The notes under the pieces: generated by a model | What the model saw: only the letters and a program-made list of their open reading frames with translations | What the model was told of the DNA's origin: nothing | The model's database searches: none | Assembly: GCA_001603075.1 (NCBI GenBank) | Contig: LVBB01000006.1 | Span: 140,181 to 204,180 of the forward strand | Length of the DNA: 64,000 nt | Direction of reading: 5' to 3' | Source of the DNA: Phycisphaerales bacterium Planc_01 | GTDB taxonomy: Bacteria > Planctomycetota > Phycisphaerae > Sedimentisphaerales > Anaerobacaceae | Made by a program: the position numbers and the translations under genes | Shown: positions 7,533-15,599 of the stretch, piece after piece | Position numbering within the stretch: the first letter of the stretch is position 1 | Layout: every line of letters starts with the position of its first letter

Positions 7533-10500
7533 ATGCCAAAGCGCGCCGACATCAGGAAGATCATGATCATCGGGTCAGGTCCCATCGTCATCGGGCAGGC
7601 CTGCGAGTTTGACTATTCCGGCACCCAAGCCTGCAAGGCCCTTCGGGCCTTGGGCTATGAGATCGTGCTGGTCAACTCCAACCCGGCCACCATCATGACG
7701 GATCCTGGCATGGCCGACGCCACGTACATCGAACCGCTCACACTGGAAACCGTGACCAAGATTGTGGCCAAGGAGCGTCCCGACGCCCTTCTGCCGAACC
7801 TGGGCGGTCAATCCGGACTCAATCTCAGCTCCGAGCTGGCGCGGGCCGGCGTGCTCGACAGGTACGGGGTCAAGATCATCGGTGTCCAGGTCGACGCCAT
7901 CAAGCGAGGCGAGGACCGTCAGGCGTTCAAGGAAACGATGACCAAACTCGGGATCGACATGCCGCGAAGCCTCATTGCCAATAGCATGACGCAAGCCGAG
8001 ACGGCCGTCGAGAAGGTCGGACTGCCCTGCGTGATCCGCCCGGCCTACACCATGGGCGGAACCGGCGGCGGCTTCGCCTACAACATGGAGGAGTTCCGCG
8101 CCATCGCCGAGCGCGGCCTCAGCGCCAGTTTCGTCGGACAGATCCTCATCGAGGAATCCGTTCTGGGCTGGGAGGAGCTGGAGCTTGAGGTTGTGCGCGA
8201 CAGCAAGAACCAGATGATCACCGTGTGCTTCATCGAGAACGTCGACGCCATGGGCGTTCATACGGGCGACAGCTTCTGCACCGCGCCGATGCTCACCATC
8301 AGCGCCGACGTGCAGCAGCGTCTCCAGAAGCACTCCTACGACATCGTCGAGGCCATCGAGGTCATCGGCGGCACCAACGTTCAGTTCGCCCACGACCCCA
8401 AAACCGGACGGATCGTCGTCATCGAGATCAACCCCCGGACCAGCCGCTCGTCGGCCCTGGCATCGAAGGCAACGGGTTTCCCCATCGCCATGGTCTCCTC
8501 GCTGCTGGCCGGCGGCCTGACCCTCGATGAGATCCCCTACTGGCGCGATGGGTCCCTTGAGAAATACACGCCCTCGGGCGACTACGTCGTCGTGAAGTTC
8601 CCTCGATGGACGTTTGAGAAATTCGAGGGCCTCCAGGACAGACTCGGCACGCAGATGCGGGCCGTCGGTGAGGTCATGAGCATCGGCAAGACCTACAAAG
8701 AGGCCTTCCAGAAATCGATTCGCTCCCGCGAGGACGGTCGTTACGGCCTGGGGTTCGCCAAAGACTACCACCACAAGAGCCTCGAAGAGTTGATGCGTCT
8801 GCTGACCGAGCCATCGAGCGAGCGACAATTCATCATGTACGAGGCCCTGCGCAAGGGCGCCGATGTGCAGACCCTGCACGAGACGACCTATGTCAAAACC
8901 TGGTTCATCGAACAGATGAGGCAATTGGTCGAACTGGAAGAGACGATTCTGCAATACAGGGGCAGGACCCTTCCCGACGATCTCCTGGTTCGGGCCAAGA
9001 AGGACGGCTTCGCCGACCGCTACCTTGCGAAGCTTCTGGGGCTCGAGGAAGCGAAGATCCGCGACCGGCGCAGGACGCTGGGCGTCGTCGAGGGCTGGCA
9101 CCCCGTGCCTGTCAGCGGGGTCGAGGACGCGGCGTATTACTACTCGACCTATAACGCGCCGGATGCGACCAAGGTCTCGCCGAACCGCAAGATCATGGTT
9201 CTCGGCGGCGGACCCAACCGGATTGGCCAGGGCATCGAGTTCGACTACTGTTGCGTCCACGCCGCGTTTGCCCTCCGCGACGAGGGCATCGAATCAATCA
9301 TGGTCAACTGCAACCCGGAGACCGTCTCGACCGACTACGACACGTCGAATAAGCTCTACTTCGAGCCCCTGACGGTCGAAGACGTCTTGAGCATCTACGA
9401 GAAGGAGAAACCCGAGGGGATCATCTGCCAGTTTGGTGGCCAGACCCCATTGAACATCGCCGCCGAGCTCGAAGCCGCCGGCGCCAAAATCATCGGCACG
9501 ACGCCCGATGCCATCGATCTGGCCGAAGACCGCGACCGATTCCGTCAGAAGATGGAGAAGCTTGGGATCCCGCAGCCCGAAAGCGGCATGGCCAGCACGC
9601 AGGAGCAGGCCCTGGAGATTGCGGCCCGTATCGGCTACCCTCTCATGGTGCGTCCCTCGTTCGTCCTGGGCGGCCGCGCCATGGAGATCGTGCACGACGA
9701 AGAGATGCTCGAGCGCTACATGCGGGCGGCGGTCGATGTCTCGCCCGAGCGGCCCATCCTCATCGACAAGTTCCTCGAAAACGCGATCGAGGCCGAGGCC
9801 GATGCCATCGCCGACGGGACCGATGCCTTCGTGCCGGCGGTCATGGAGCACATCGAGGAAGCGGGCATCCACTCGGGCGACTCGGCGTGCGTGATCCCGC
9901 CGACGACCATTCCGCAGAAGCACATCGACACGATCTGTGAATACACCCGGCGGATCGCCGTCGAATTGAAGGTGGTCGGCCTGATGAACATTCAGTACGC
10001 GATCTGCAACGACAAGGTGTACATCCTCGAAGCGAACCCGCGCGCCAGCCGGACCGTGCCGCTGGTGAGCAAGGTCTGCGGCTTGTCCATGGCGAGGATC
10101 GCCACCCAGATCATGCTCGGCAAGAAACTCGCCGACCTCAACCTCAGGCAGAGTAAGGTCCCCCACTACGGCGTCAAGGAATCGGTCTTCCCGTTCTACT
10201 TCTATCCCGAAGTGGATCCCGTGCTCGGGCCCGAGATGCGATCGACGGGCGAGGTCCTCGGCATGGCCGATTCCTTCGGCCTGGCCTTCTACAAGGCCGA
10301 GGACGCCGCACAAGGACGCCTGCCCACCAACGGCACCGTCCTGATCACCGTGGCCGACAAGGACAAGAAGGCCGTCGTCGCCGTCGCCCGCCAGTTCGCC
10401 GAACTCGGTTTTCAGATCAAGGCGACCGGTGGAACGCAGGAGTTCCTCGCCAAGAACGGCATCGAGGCCGAACAGGCATTCAAAATGTACGAACAGCGAC

Positions 10501-10733
10501 CGCACATCGCCGACGAGGTGATGAACGGCAAGATCCAGCTTGTGATCAACACGCCCAAGGGCAAGGCCAGCAAGACCGACGACTCCTACATCCGCAAGGC
10601 CGCGATCCGATACCGGGTCCCGTATATCACCACCATCGCCGCCGCCTTGGCCGCCGCCAAGGGCATCGCCGCCGTCCGACAGAAGGAGCCCGACGTCAAG
10701 AGCCTCCAGGAATACCACGCCGCCATCAAATAA
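7533..10733 (+). CDS. carB: Carbamoyl-phosphate synthase large subunit
   Basis: CarB makes carbamoyl phosphate from bicarbonate, two ATP and ammonia channelled from the small subunit CarA, for arginine and pyrimidine synthesis. The 1066-residue product has the usual two homologous halves. The first begins KIMIIGSGPIVIGQACEFDYSG and the second KIMVLGGGPNRIGQGIEFDYCC; each is followed by an ATP-grasp domain. The C-terminus is an MGS-like regulatory domain (about the last 140 residues, with GTVLITVADKDKK and ATGGTQEFL), the usual site of allosteric control. I chose ATG 7533 because aggagaag lies about 6 bases upstream; an in-frame TTG at 7509 would add eight non-conserved residues. carA is not adjacent. 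Length is normal. Confidence 0.97.
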   Translation: MPKRADIRKIMIIGSGPIVIGQACEFDYSGTQACKALRALGYEIVLVNSNPATIMTDPGMADATYIEPLTLETVTKIVAKERPDALLPNLGGQSGLNLSSELARAGVLDRYGVKIIGVQVDAIKRGEDRQAFKETMTKLGIDMPRSLIANSMTQAETAVEKVGLPCVIRPAYTMGGTGGGFAYNMEEFRAIAERGLSASFVGQILIEESVLGWEELELEVVRDSKNQMITVCFIENVDAMGVHTGDSFCTAPMLTISADVQQRLQKHSYDIVEAIEVIGGTNVQFAHDPKTGRIVVIEINPRTSRSSALASKATGFPIAMVSSLLAGGLTLDEIPYWRDGSLEKYTPSGDYVVVKFPRWTFEKFEGLQDRLGTQMRAVGEVMSIGKTYKEAFQKSIRSREDGRYGLGFAKDYHHKSLEELMRLLTEPSSERQFIMYEALRKGADVQTLHETTYVKTWFIEQMRQLVELEETILQYRGRTLPDDLLVRAKKDGFADRYLAKLLGLEEAKIRDRRRTLGVVEGWHPVPVSGVEDAAYYYSTYNAPDATKVSPNRKIMVLGGGPNRIGQGIEFDYCCVHAAFALRDEGIESIMVNCNPETVSTDYDTSNKLYFEPLTVEDVLSIYEKEKPEGIICQFGGQTPLNIAAELEAAGAKIIGTTPDAIDLAEDRDRFRQKMEKLGIPQPESGMASTQEQALEIAARIGYPLMVRPSFVLGGRAMEIVHDEEMLERYMRAAVDVSPERPILIDKFLENAIEAEADAIADGTDAFVPAVMEHIEEAGIHSGDSACVIPPTTIPQKHIDTICEYTRRIAVELKVVGLMNIQYAICNDKVYILEANPRASRTVPLVSKVCGLSMARIATQIMLGKKLADLNLRQSKVPHYGVKESVFPFYFYPEVDPVLGPEMRSTGEVLGMADSFGLAFYKAEDAAQGRLPTNGTVLITVADKDKKAVVAVARQFAELGFQIKATGGTQEFLAKNGIEAEQAFKMYEQRPHIADEVMNGKIQLVINTPKGKASKTDDSYIRKAAIRYRVPYITTIAAALAAAKGIAAVRQKEPDVKSLQEYHAAIK

Positions 10734-10924
10734 CATCACGCTGCGCAAAGGGCAGACGAAGCGGATGGCTGTGCTGCGGCCGGCGAGCACGATTCCCCCG
10801 CCCTGCTTGCCTTTCGGGGTACCCGTCCCCTGACGACGCGGACCCCCGTTCGGGTGGATCGGGCAAACCGCCCCGGTACGGTCGGGGGCTCCGGCTCTCC
10901 CCGGCGATTTTGCCGTTTTTGCCG

Positions 10925-10954
10925 TTGGGAAAACCGGCATCCGTCGCGTATGAT
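10925..10954 (+). promoter_or_regulatory. Candidate promoter for lon
   Basis: TTGGGA (10925-10930) and TATGAT (10949-10954) are spaced by 18 bases. If real, transcription starts near 10961 and the ATG codons at 10950/10953 cannot be the lon start. Bases 10737-10924 contain no supportable gene. No CIRCE or other heat-shock operator was recognised. Confidence 0.35.
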
Positions 10955-10988
10955 GCAGGAGGAAAGACGAACTCAATTGGACGGATGC

Positions 10989-13436
10989 ATGGCAAGCTAT
11001 TTGAACAATCTCTTCATTGTGGATGATAGTGACTGGCTGAGCGACGCGATGGCGAAGGGGGCGACGCCGGTCGACAGTTATATGGATACGGACGAAGCGA
11101 ACGGTCCGGAAGCGGACCTCGGACCCCGGATTCCCGATGCGATCGGCATCCTCCCGATTCGCAACACCGTGGCCTACCCCGGCACAGTCACCCCGCTGAC
11201 GGTGGGGCGCGAGCGGAGCAAAGCCCTGCTGGCGGACACGCGACCGAATGAGTCGCTCATCGGCCTCCTGACGCAGCGCAATCCGAACAAGGACGCGCCG
11301 GGCTTCGGCGACCTCTATTCCGTCGGAACGACCGCTTCGGTCCTGAAGATCATCAAAATGCCCCAGGGCTCGGTCAACATCTTCGTCCACGGCATCTCCC
11401 GCTTCAAAGTCGTCGAGCGGATCGCCACCGAACCGTACCTCAAGGCGCGAATCAAAGTGCTTAACGTCAAGACGAAGATGACCAAACAGCTCCAGGCGCT
11501 GATGGTCAGCGTCCGGCAAACCGCCAATCGCGTTGTGGCGCTGAGCCCGAACGTGCCGGAAGAGGCCTCCGTGCTGCTGGAGAACATCGAGGACCCCTCC
11601 TCGCTGGCCGACTTCCTCGCGGCCAATCTCAGTATGGACCTGGAGAAGAAGCAGCAACTCCTGGCGGAACTGGACCCGGCCAAGCGACTTGAAGAGATAT
11701 CGGTGATCCTCGCCCATCAGCTGGAGGTGCTCGAACTGAGCCACAAGATCCAGGGCCGCGTCCGCGACTCGATCGACAAGAGCCAGCGCGAGTATTTTCT
11801 CCAGGAGCAGCTCAAGGCCATCCAGTCCGAGCTGGGTCAGCAGGACATGCGCACCGAGGAACTCAAGGAGGTGCGACAGAACATCGCCAAGGCGAAGATG
11901 CCCAAGGCGGTGGAGACCGAGGCGCTTCGCGAGTTGGACCGGCTCAGCAAGATCCCGGCCGCCTCGCCCGAGTACAGCGTCATCCGCACCTACCTCGACT
12001 GGGTCTGTGAACTGCCCTGGGCCGTCCAGACGGAGGACCGCATCGACATCGGCCAGGCCGAGCGCATCCTCAACCGCGACCATTACGATCTGACCAAGGT
12101 CAAGAAGCGCATCCTCGAATTCCTTGCGGTGCGAAAACTCAACCCGGCGGGCAAGAGCCCCATCCTCTGCTTCATCGGCCCGCCCGGCGTCGGAAAGACC
12201 TCACTGGGCAGGTCCATCGCCCGCTCGATGGGCCGCAAGTTCGTCCGCATTTCGCTTGGCGGCATCCGCGATGAGGCCGACATTCGAGGCCACCGCCGGA
12301 CGTACATCGGCGCGCTGCCCGGCCGCATCACGCAGGAATTGCGCAAGTGCCACAGCCGCAACCCTGTCTTCATGCTCGACGAACTGGACAAGATCGGCGC
12401 CGACTTCCGAGGCGACCCCGCCAGCGCACTGCTCGAAGTGCTCGACCCCGAACAAAACAGCAGTTTCAACGACCATTATCTCGACCAGCCGTTCGACCTC
12501 TCGGCGGTGATGTTCATCGGAACCGCCAACTACACCGAGCCGATCCCACCGGCCCTGTTCGATCGCATGGAAGTCATCGAACTGCCCGGCTACACCGAGA
12601 CCGAGAAGCTTCGCATCGCCAAACGATACCTCATCCCCAGGCAACTCAAGGAGCATGGCCTGAAGAAGGCCCAGTTGACCATCCGGGACGACGCTGTCTG
12701 TGCAACAATCAACCGCTACACCCGCGAGGCAGGCGTGCGGAATCTGGAGCGGCACATCGCCGCCATCTGTCGTTCCGTCGCGACCGAGATCGCCAAGGGC
12801 GCCAAGCGACGCGCAACCGTCGCAGCGAAAGACCTGGCCGCCGTTCTCGGCCCGGCGCAGCACGAGTCGGAACTCGCTCTGCGGACCGGAATCCCCGGCG
12901 TCGCCACGGCGTTGGCCTACACCCCCGTCGGAGGCGAGTTGCTGTTCATCGAGTCGGCGGCCATGCCCGGCAAAGGCCAACTGCAACTGACCGGCCACAT
13001 CGGTGAAGTGATGAAGGAAAGCGCCCAGGCCGCCTTCTCCCTGGTCAAGGCCAATGCCAAGCGGCTCGGCATCGACGAGACGCAGTTTGCCAAAGCAGAC
13101 TACCATATCCATGTGCCCGCTGGGGCCATCCCCAAGGACGGCCCCAGCGCCGGCGTCGCCATGTTCACCTCGCTGGTCAGCCTCCTGCTCCGCAAGCCCA
13201 CGCGCCCCGACGTCGCGATGACCGGCGAGATCACCTTGCGCGGTCTCGTCATGCCCATTGGCGGCCTCAAGGAGAAGGTCCTGGCGGCCAAACAGGCGGG
13301 CATCAAGACCGTCCTTCTGCCACTGCGAAACAAGAAGGACCTCCCCGAGATCCCGCGCGAAGCCAAAAAGGGGATCCGGTTCGTCTTCGTCCACGACATC
13401 GACCAGGCACTCGAGGCCGCACTCGCCGCAAACTGA
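10989..13436 (+). CDS. lon: ATP-dependent Lon protease
   Basis: Lon is a soluble homohexameric AAA+ serine protease that degrades misfolded and regulatory proteins. The product (815 residues from the chosen start) has an N-terminal substrate-binding LON domain beginning near IGILPIRNTVAYPGT. A helical linker follows, then the AAA+ module with Walker A GPPGVGKT (397-404) and Walker B FMLDELDK. The C-terminal protease domain carries the catalytic pair S720 (KDGPSAGVAM) and K763 (GLKEKV), 43 residues apart as in characterised Lon. The start is not settled: ATG 10989 gives MASYLNN, an in-frame TTG at 10977 is better spaced from the GGAGGA at about 10957-10962, and ATG 10950/10953 lie on the predicted -10 box. 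A convincing terminator follows. Confidence 0.96.
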   Translation: MASYLNNLFIVDDSDWLSDAMAKGATPVDSYMDTDEANGPEADLGPRIPDAIGILPIRNTVAYPGTVTPLTVGRERSKALLADTRPNESLIGLLTQRNPNKDAPGFGDLYSVGTTASVLKIIKMPQGSVNIFVHGISRFKVVERIATEPYLKARIKVLNVKTKMTKQLQALMVSVRQTANRVVALSPNVPEEASVLLENIEDPSSLADFLAANLSMDLEKKQQLLAELDPAKRLEEISVILAHQLEVLELSHKIQGRVRDSIDKSQREYFLQEQLKAIQSELGQQDMRTEELKEVRQNIAKAKMPKAVETEALRELDRLSKIPAASPEYSVIRTYLDWVCELPWAVQTEDRIDIGQAERILNRDHYDLTKVKKRILEFLAVRKLNPAGKSPILCFIGPPGVGKTSLGRSIARSMGRKFVRISLGGIRDEADIRGHRRTYIGALPGRITQELRKCHSRNPVFMLDELDKIGADFRGDPASALLEVLDPEQNSSFNDHYLDQPFDLSAVMFIGTANYTEPIPPALFDRMEVIELPGYTETEKLRIAKRYLIPRQLKEHGLKKAQLTIRDDAVCATINRYTREAGVRNLERHIAAICRSVATEIAKGAKRRATVAAKDLAAVLGPAQHESELALRTGIPGVATALAYTPVGGELLFIESAAMPGKGQLQLTGHIGEVMKESAQAAFSLVKANAKRLGIDETQFAKADYHIHVPAGAIPKDGPSAGVAMFTSLVSLLLRKPTRPDVAMTGEITLRGLVMPIGGLKEKVLAAKQAGIKTVLLPLRNKKDLPEIPREAKKGIRFVFVHDIDQALEAALAAN

Positions 13437-13453
13437 GCAAATTCGCGCCACCG

Positions 13454-13497
13454 ACCGCGTTGATGGAACCGTCCGTGGCCGTTTCCATGCGGTTTTT
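13454..13497 (+). terminator. Rho-independent terminator after lon
   Basis: ATGGAACCG (13463-13471) pairs with CGTTTCCAT (13480-13488) with one mismatch. An outer ACCGC (13454-13458) pairs with GCGGT (13489-13493) across a four-base bulge, and a run of T follows (13493-13497). The position 17 bases after the lon stop fits intrinsic termination. Confidence 0.65.
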
Positions 13498-13509
13498 CCC
13501 GGAAAAGGC

Positions 13510-13538
13510 TTGACAAAAAGCGATATCGCTGCTACAGT
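13510..13538 (+). promoter_or_regulatory. Sigma70-like promoter for the GspC-like gene
   Basis: A consensus TTGACA (13510-13515) and TACAGT (13533-13538) are spaced by 17 bases. It lies directly after the lon terminator and about 70 bases before the GspC-like start at 13611, so this gene is an independent unit. Confidence 0.6.
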
Positions 13539-13610
13539 TTCCATCCGATGGAGCGACGTGTGCCGAATGGATTCGGGCTGTCGGCAGTTCTAAGGACGGG
13601 GAGGGTGCGC

Positions 13611-14453
13611 ATGGATCAGGGCCAGATCGCTGAACAGAGCTTGTCGCGCCGGGGGGGCATGCGAATTTCCGGACTCACAAGTCTATTTTCTCCTGGTATC
13701 GTATTTCTCGTCGCGGCATTTGTTCTGCTGCTTGCCACGAAGAGCACGGCGACCCATCGCAACGATGCCGGCTTCGAGAGATTCCAAGCCATAGCGGAGA
13801 AGAATATGTTCGCGCGACCGCCAGCCCCCGATGCAGAGGCCGTCGTCCGTGAGTCGCTCGCTCCCGCGGACACCCCCGAGATCAAACTTATCGGCATTGT
13901 AAGGATGCGCAATCCCCTGTCATCCATCGCAATTATCGAAGACGGTGACAGACACCGACTGTGCCGGGTCGGCGATCATATCGGGACGCTGGTCCTGCGG
14001 AGCATCCGCGACCAGGACATCATCTTCGAGACCCCGCAGGGCCCCCTGCGGACTGAGATCGCGTTAGGTGCGACGCGACCGGATTCGTCGCCCTTGAAGC
14101 TGCCCGACCCCGCCGGCCTTGGCCGTCCGAGGGCCAGGTCCGTACCTCCTTCGTGCAGGCGACTGCCGATTCGCGCGATCGACGTCCAACAACTGGCCGA
14201 GACGGGGCTCGCCCCCTATACCGAGGACGGCCATGTCAAGGGGCTTGAGCTGACGCGGGACGTGGTGGGCTTGCGAAAAGGCGACCGGGTCACACACGTG
14301 GACGGCCAAGCCCTGAACGCCGGGCGGCCTCGACAGAAGCTCTGGCAAATCGTAAGGAAACACACCATTTCGCGGATGCCCATACCGGGGATTCACGTCG
14401 TGGTCGAACGAAACCGCAGTACGGTGGAATTCCTGGTCAGCCTCATCGGCTGA
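13611..14453 (+). CDS. GspC/PulC-like inner membrane protein with PDZ-like C-terminus
   Basis: The 280-residue product has an N-terminal cytoplasmic tail and one membrane helix (about residues 27-43). It next contains FQAIAEKNMFARP followed by IKLIGIVRM, SSIAIIEDGD and YRVGD-like text (CRVGDHIG). This order matches the homology region of type II secretion GspC proteins, which link the inner membrane platform to the outer membrane secretin. The C-terminus, with GLELTRDVVGLRKGDRVTHVDGQAL, resembles a PDZ domain. I chose ATG 13611 because ggggaggg precedes it; the upstream in-frame extension lacks conserved features. No other Gsp gene is nearby, so it is an orphan here. It could pair with a GspD elsewhere or with the PilX-like proteins at 3.4-6.8 kb; that is inference. 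Confidence 0.6.
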   Translation: MDQGQIAEQSLSRRGGMRISGLTSLFSPGIVFLVAAFVLLLATKSTATHRNDAGFERFQAIAEKNMFARPPAPDAEAVVRESLAPADTPEIKLIGIVRMRNPLSSIAIIEDGDRHRLCRVGDHIGTLVLRSIRDQDIIFETPQGPLRTEIALGATRPDSSPLKLPDPAGLGRPRARSVPPSCRRLPIRAIDVQQLAETGLAPYTEDGHVKGLELTRDVVGLRKGDRVTHVDGQALNAGRPRQKLWQIVRKHTISRMPIPGIHVVVERNRSTVEFLVSLIG

Positions 14454-14503
14454 AATCCCGCCGACCCGCGCCGCTGCACATCGCACGCACGAACCACCCC
14501 TTG

Positions 14504-15511
14504 TCAGGGTCGGTTGGATGCCCGATCAATCATCGCACCGACCTGGTGGAGCGTGCGAACGTCGATGTCGCGGAGCCTTCCGGTGTAGTCGGGGCCGATG
14601 TTGAGCGAGAAGATGTTGCCGTGCTCGACAGCGCCGAGGTAGTCCCGATAGATTCTGTCCGCCGAGTGGCAGAGGCCGTCGTGCTCTGGCAGGGAATAGA
14701 ACCAGTCGGCGCCGCCCTTGTGGGCCGGCAGAATCGGATAGGTGAATTCGGCGACGAGGTAGCCCCTGTAGTCCTGCTCGGCCTGCTTGTTGTACTCCGA
14801 AGCACCGGCATCGCCCAACGGACCCGGCCGGCCTCGCTCGCGCAGGCACAGCCGTCCAGCGGGCTGGCCGTGGTTGAAGCCGACGAAGCAGTTCGGCTGG
14901 AAGCGATGAACCCACTCGACGGTCTCAACATGGCTGAGCCCGCCGTCGCCGACGGCGTGGTCCATCCAGAAGAACTCGACCGGCCCGTACCGGGTGCATA
15001 GCTCCTTCAGTTGCGCCTTCTTGGTCTGGGGATCGTGGCCTCCCCCCTGCCCGCCCTGGCCATCGACAGCGCCGGGCCAGTTCCAGTCCCCCTCTGAGAA
15101 ATACAGCGCCAGCTTGACGCCGTATTTGTCGCACGATCGTCGCAGCGCCGCCAGCACATCCATCCCGAGCGGACTGTTCGTCACCTTCTTGTCGGTCGTG
15201 GCGGTGTCCCACAGACAGAAGCCGTCATGATGCTTCGCAAGAAAGAGGATGTAGCGCATGCCGGCCTCGCGGGCAACCTGCGCCCACTGGTCGGTGTCGC
15301 AGCCGGCGGCGCGGAAGTACGAGGCATCCTTGTCCTGCGTGGGCGTCCATTCGCGGCCGGAGAAGGTGCTGAACGACCAGCAGATGAACATCCCAAACCG
15401 CAGGTCACGAACCTGTGCGGCGCGAACGTCGTCGGCGATACGTTCCGCATCAATCCCGGCGGCTGATCCACCGGCCCAAAGCAGCACCAGGACCACAGCA
15501 ACGCTCTTCAT
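14504..15511 (-). CDS. GH29-like alpha-L-fucosidase, secreted
   Basis: The 335-residue product has a signal peptide (hydrophobic about 3-16). It shows GH29 features: RFGMFICWSFSTF near the N-terminus, the substrate-pocket motif AKHHDGFCLWD, the YGVKLALYFSEGDWNWPG strand, and EFFWMDHAV, where the aspartate is the likely nucleophile. The end resembles the NIGP segment that closes the catalytic barrel in this family (SLNIGPDYTGRL). It would remove terminal L-fucose outside the cytoplasm. It is shorter than many GH29 enzymes because no C-terminal beta-sandwich is present. I chose ATG 15511 over an in-frame start at 15535 because the signal peptide begins there. It is 88 bases downstream of the metal-efflux pump gene on the same strand, so read-through is possible, but a functional link is not obvious. 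Confidence 0.75.
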   Translation of the reverse strand: MKSVAVVLVLLWAGGSAAGIDAERIADDVRAAQVRDLRFGMFICWSFSTFSGREWTPTQDKDASYFRAAGCDTDQWAQVAREAGMRYILFLAKHHDGFCLWDTATTDKKVTNSPLGMDVLAALRRSCDKYGVKLALYFSEGDWNWPGAVDGQGGQGGGHDPQTKKAQLKELCTRYGPVEFFWMDHAVGDGGLSHVETVEWVHRFQPNCFVGFNHGQPAGRLCLRERGRPGPLGDAGASEYNKQAEQDYRGYLVAEFTYPILPAHKGGADWFYSLPEHDGLCHSADRIYRDYLGAVEHGNIFSLNIGPDYTGRLRDIDVRTLHQVGAMIDRASNRP

Positions 15512-15599
15512 TACAGGGCCTTTCGATCCAACCAAGCGTCGATCTCACGAACGTGGCCATATCTTCGCTCGAATCATCGGCGGCCGCAAGGCCGAACCG

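Noticed and set aside
9294-12083. A 929-codon open frame on the minus strand across carB and lon.
   Set aside because: It runs opposite two clearly functional genes, has no ribosome site and shows the mirrored codon pattern expected of GC-rich antisense frames.
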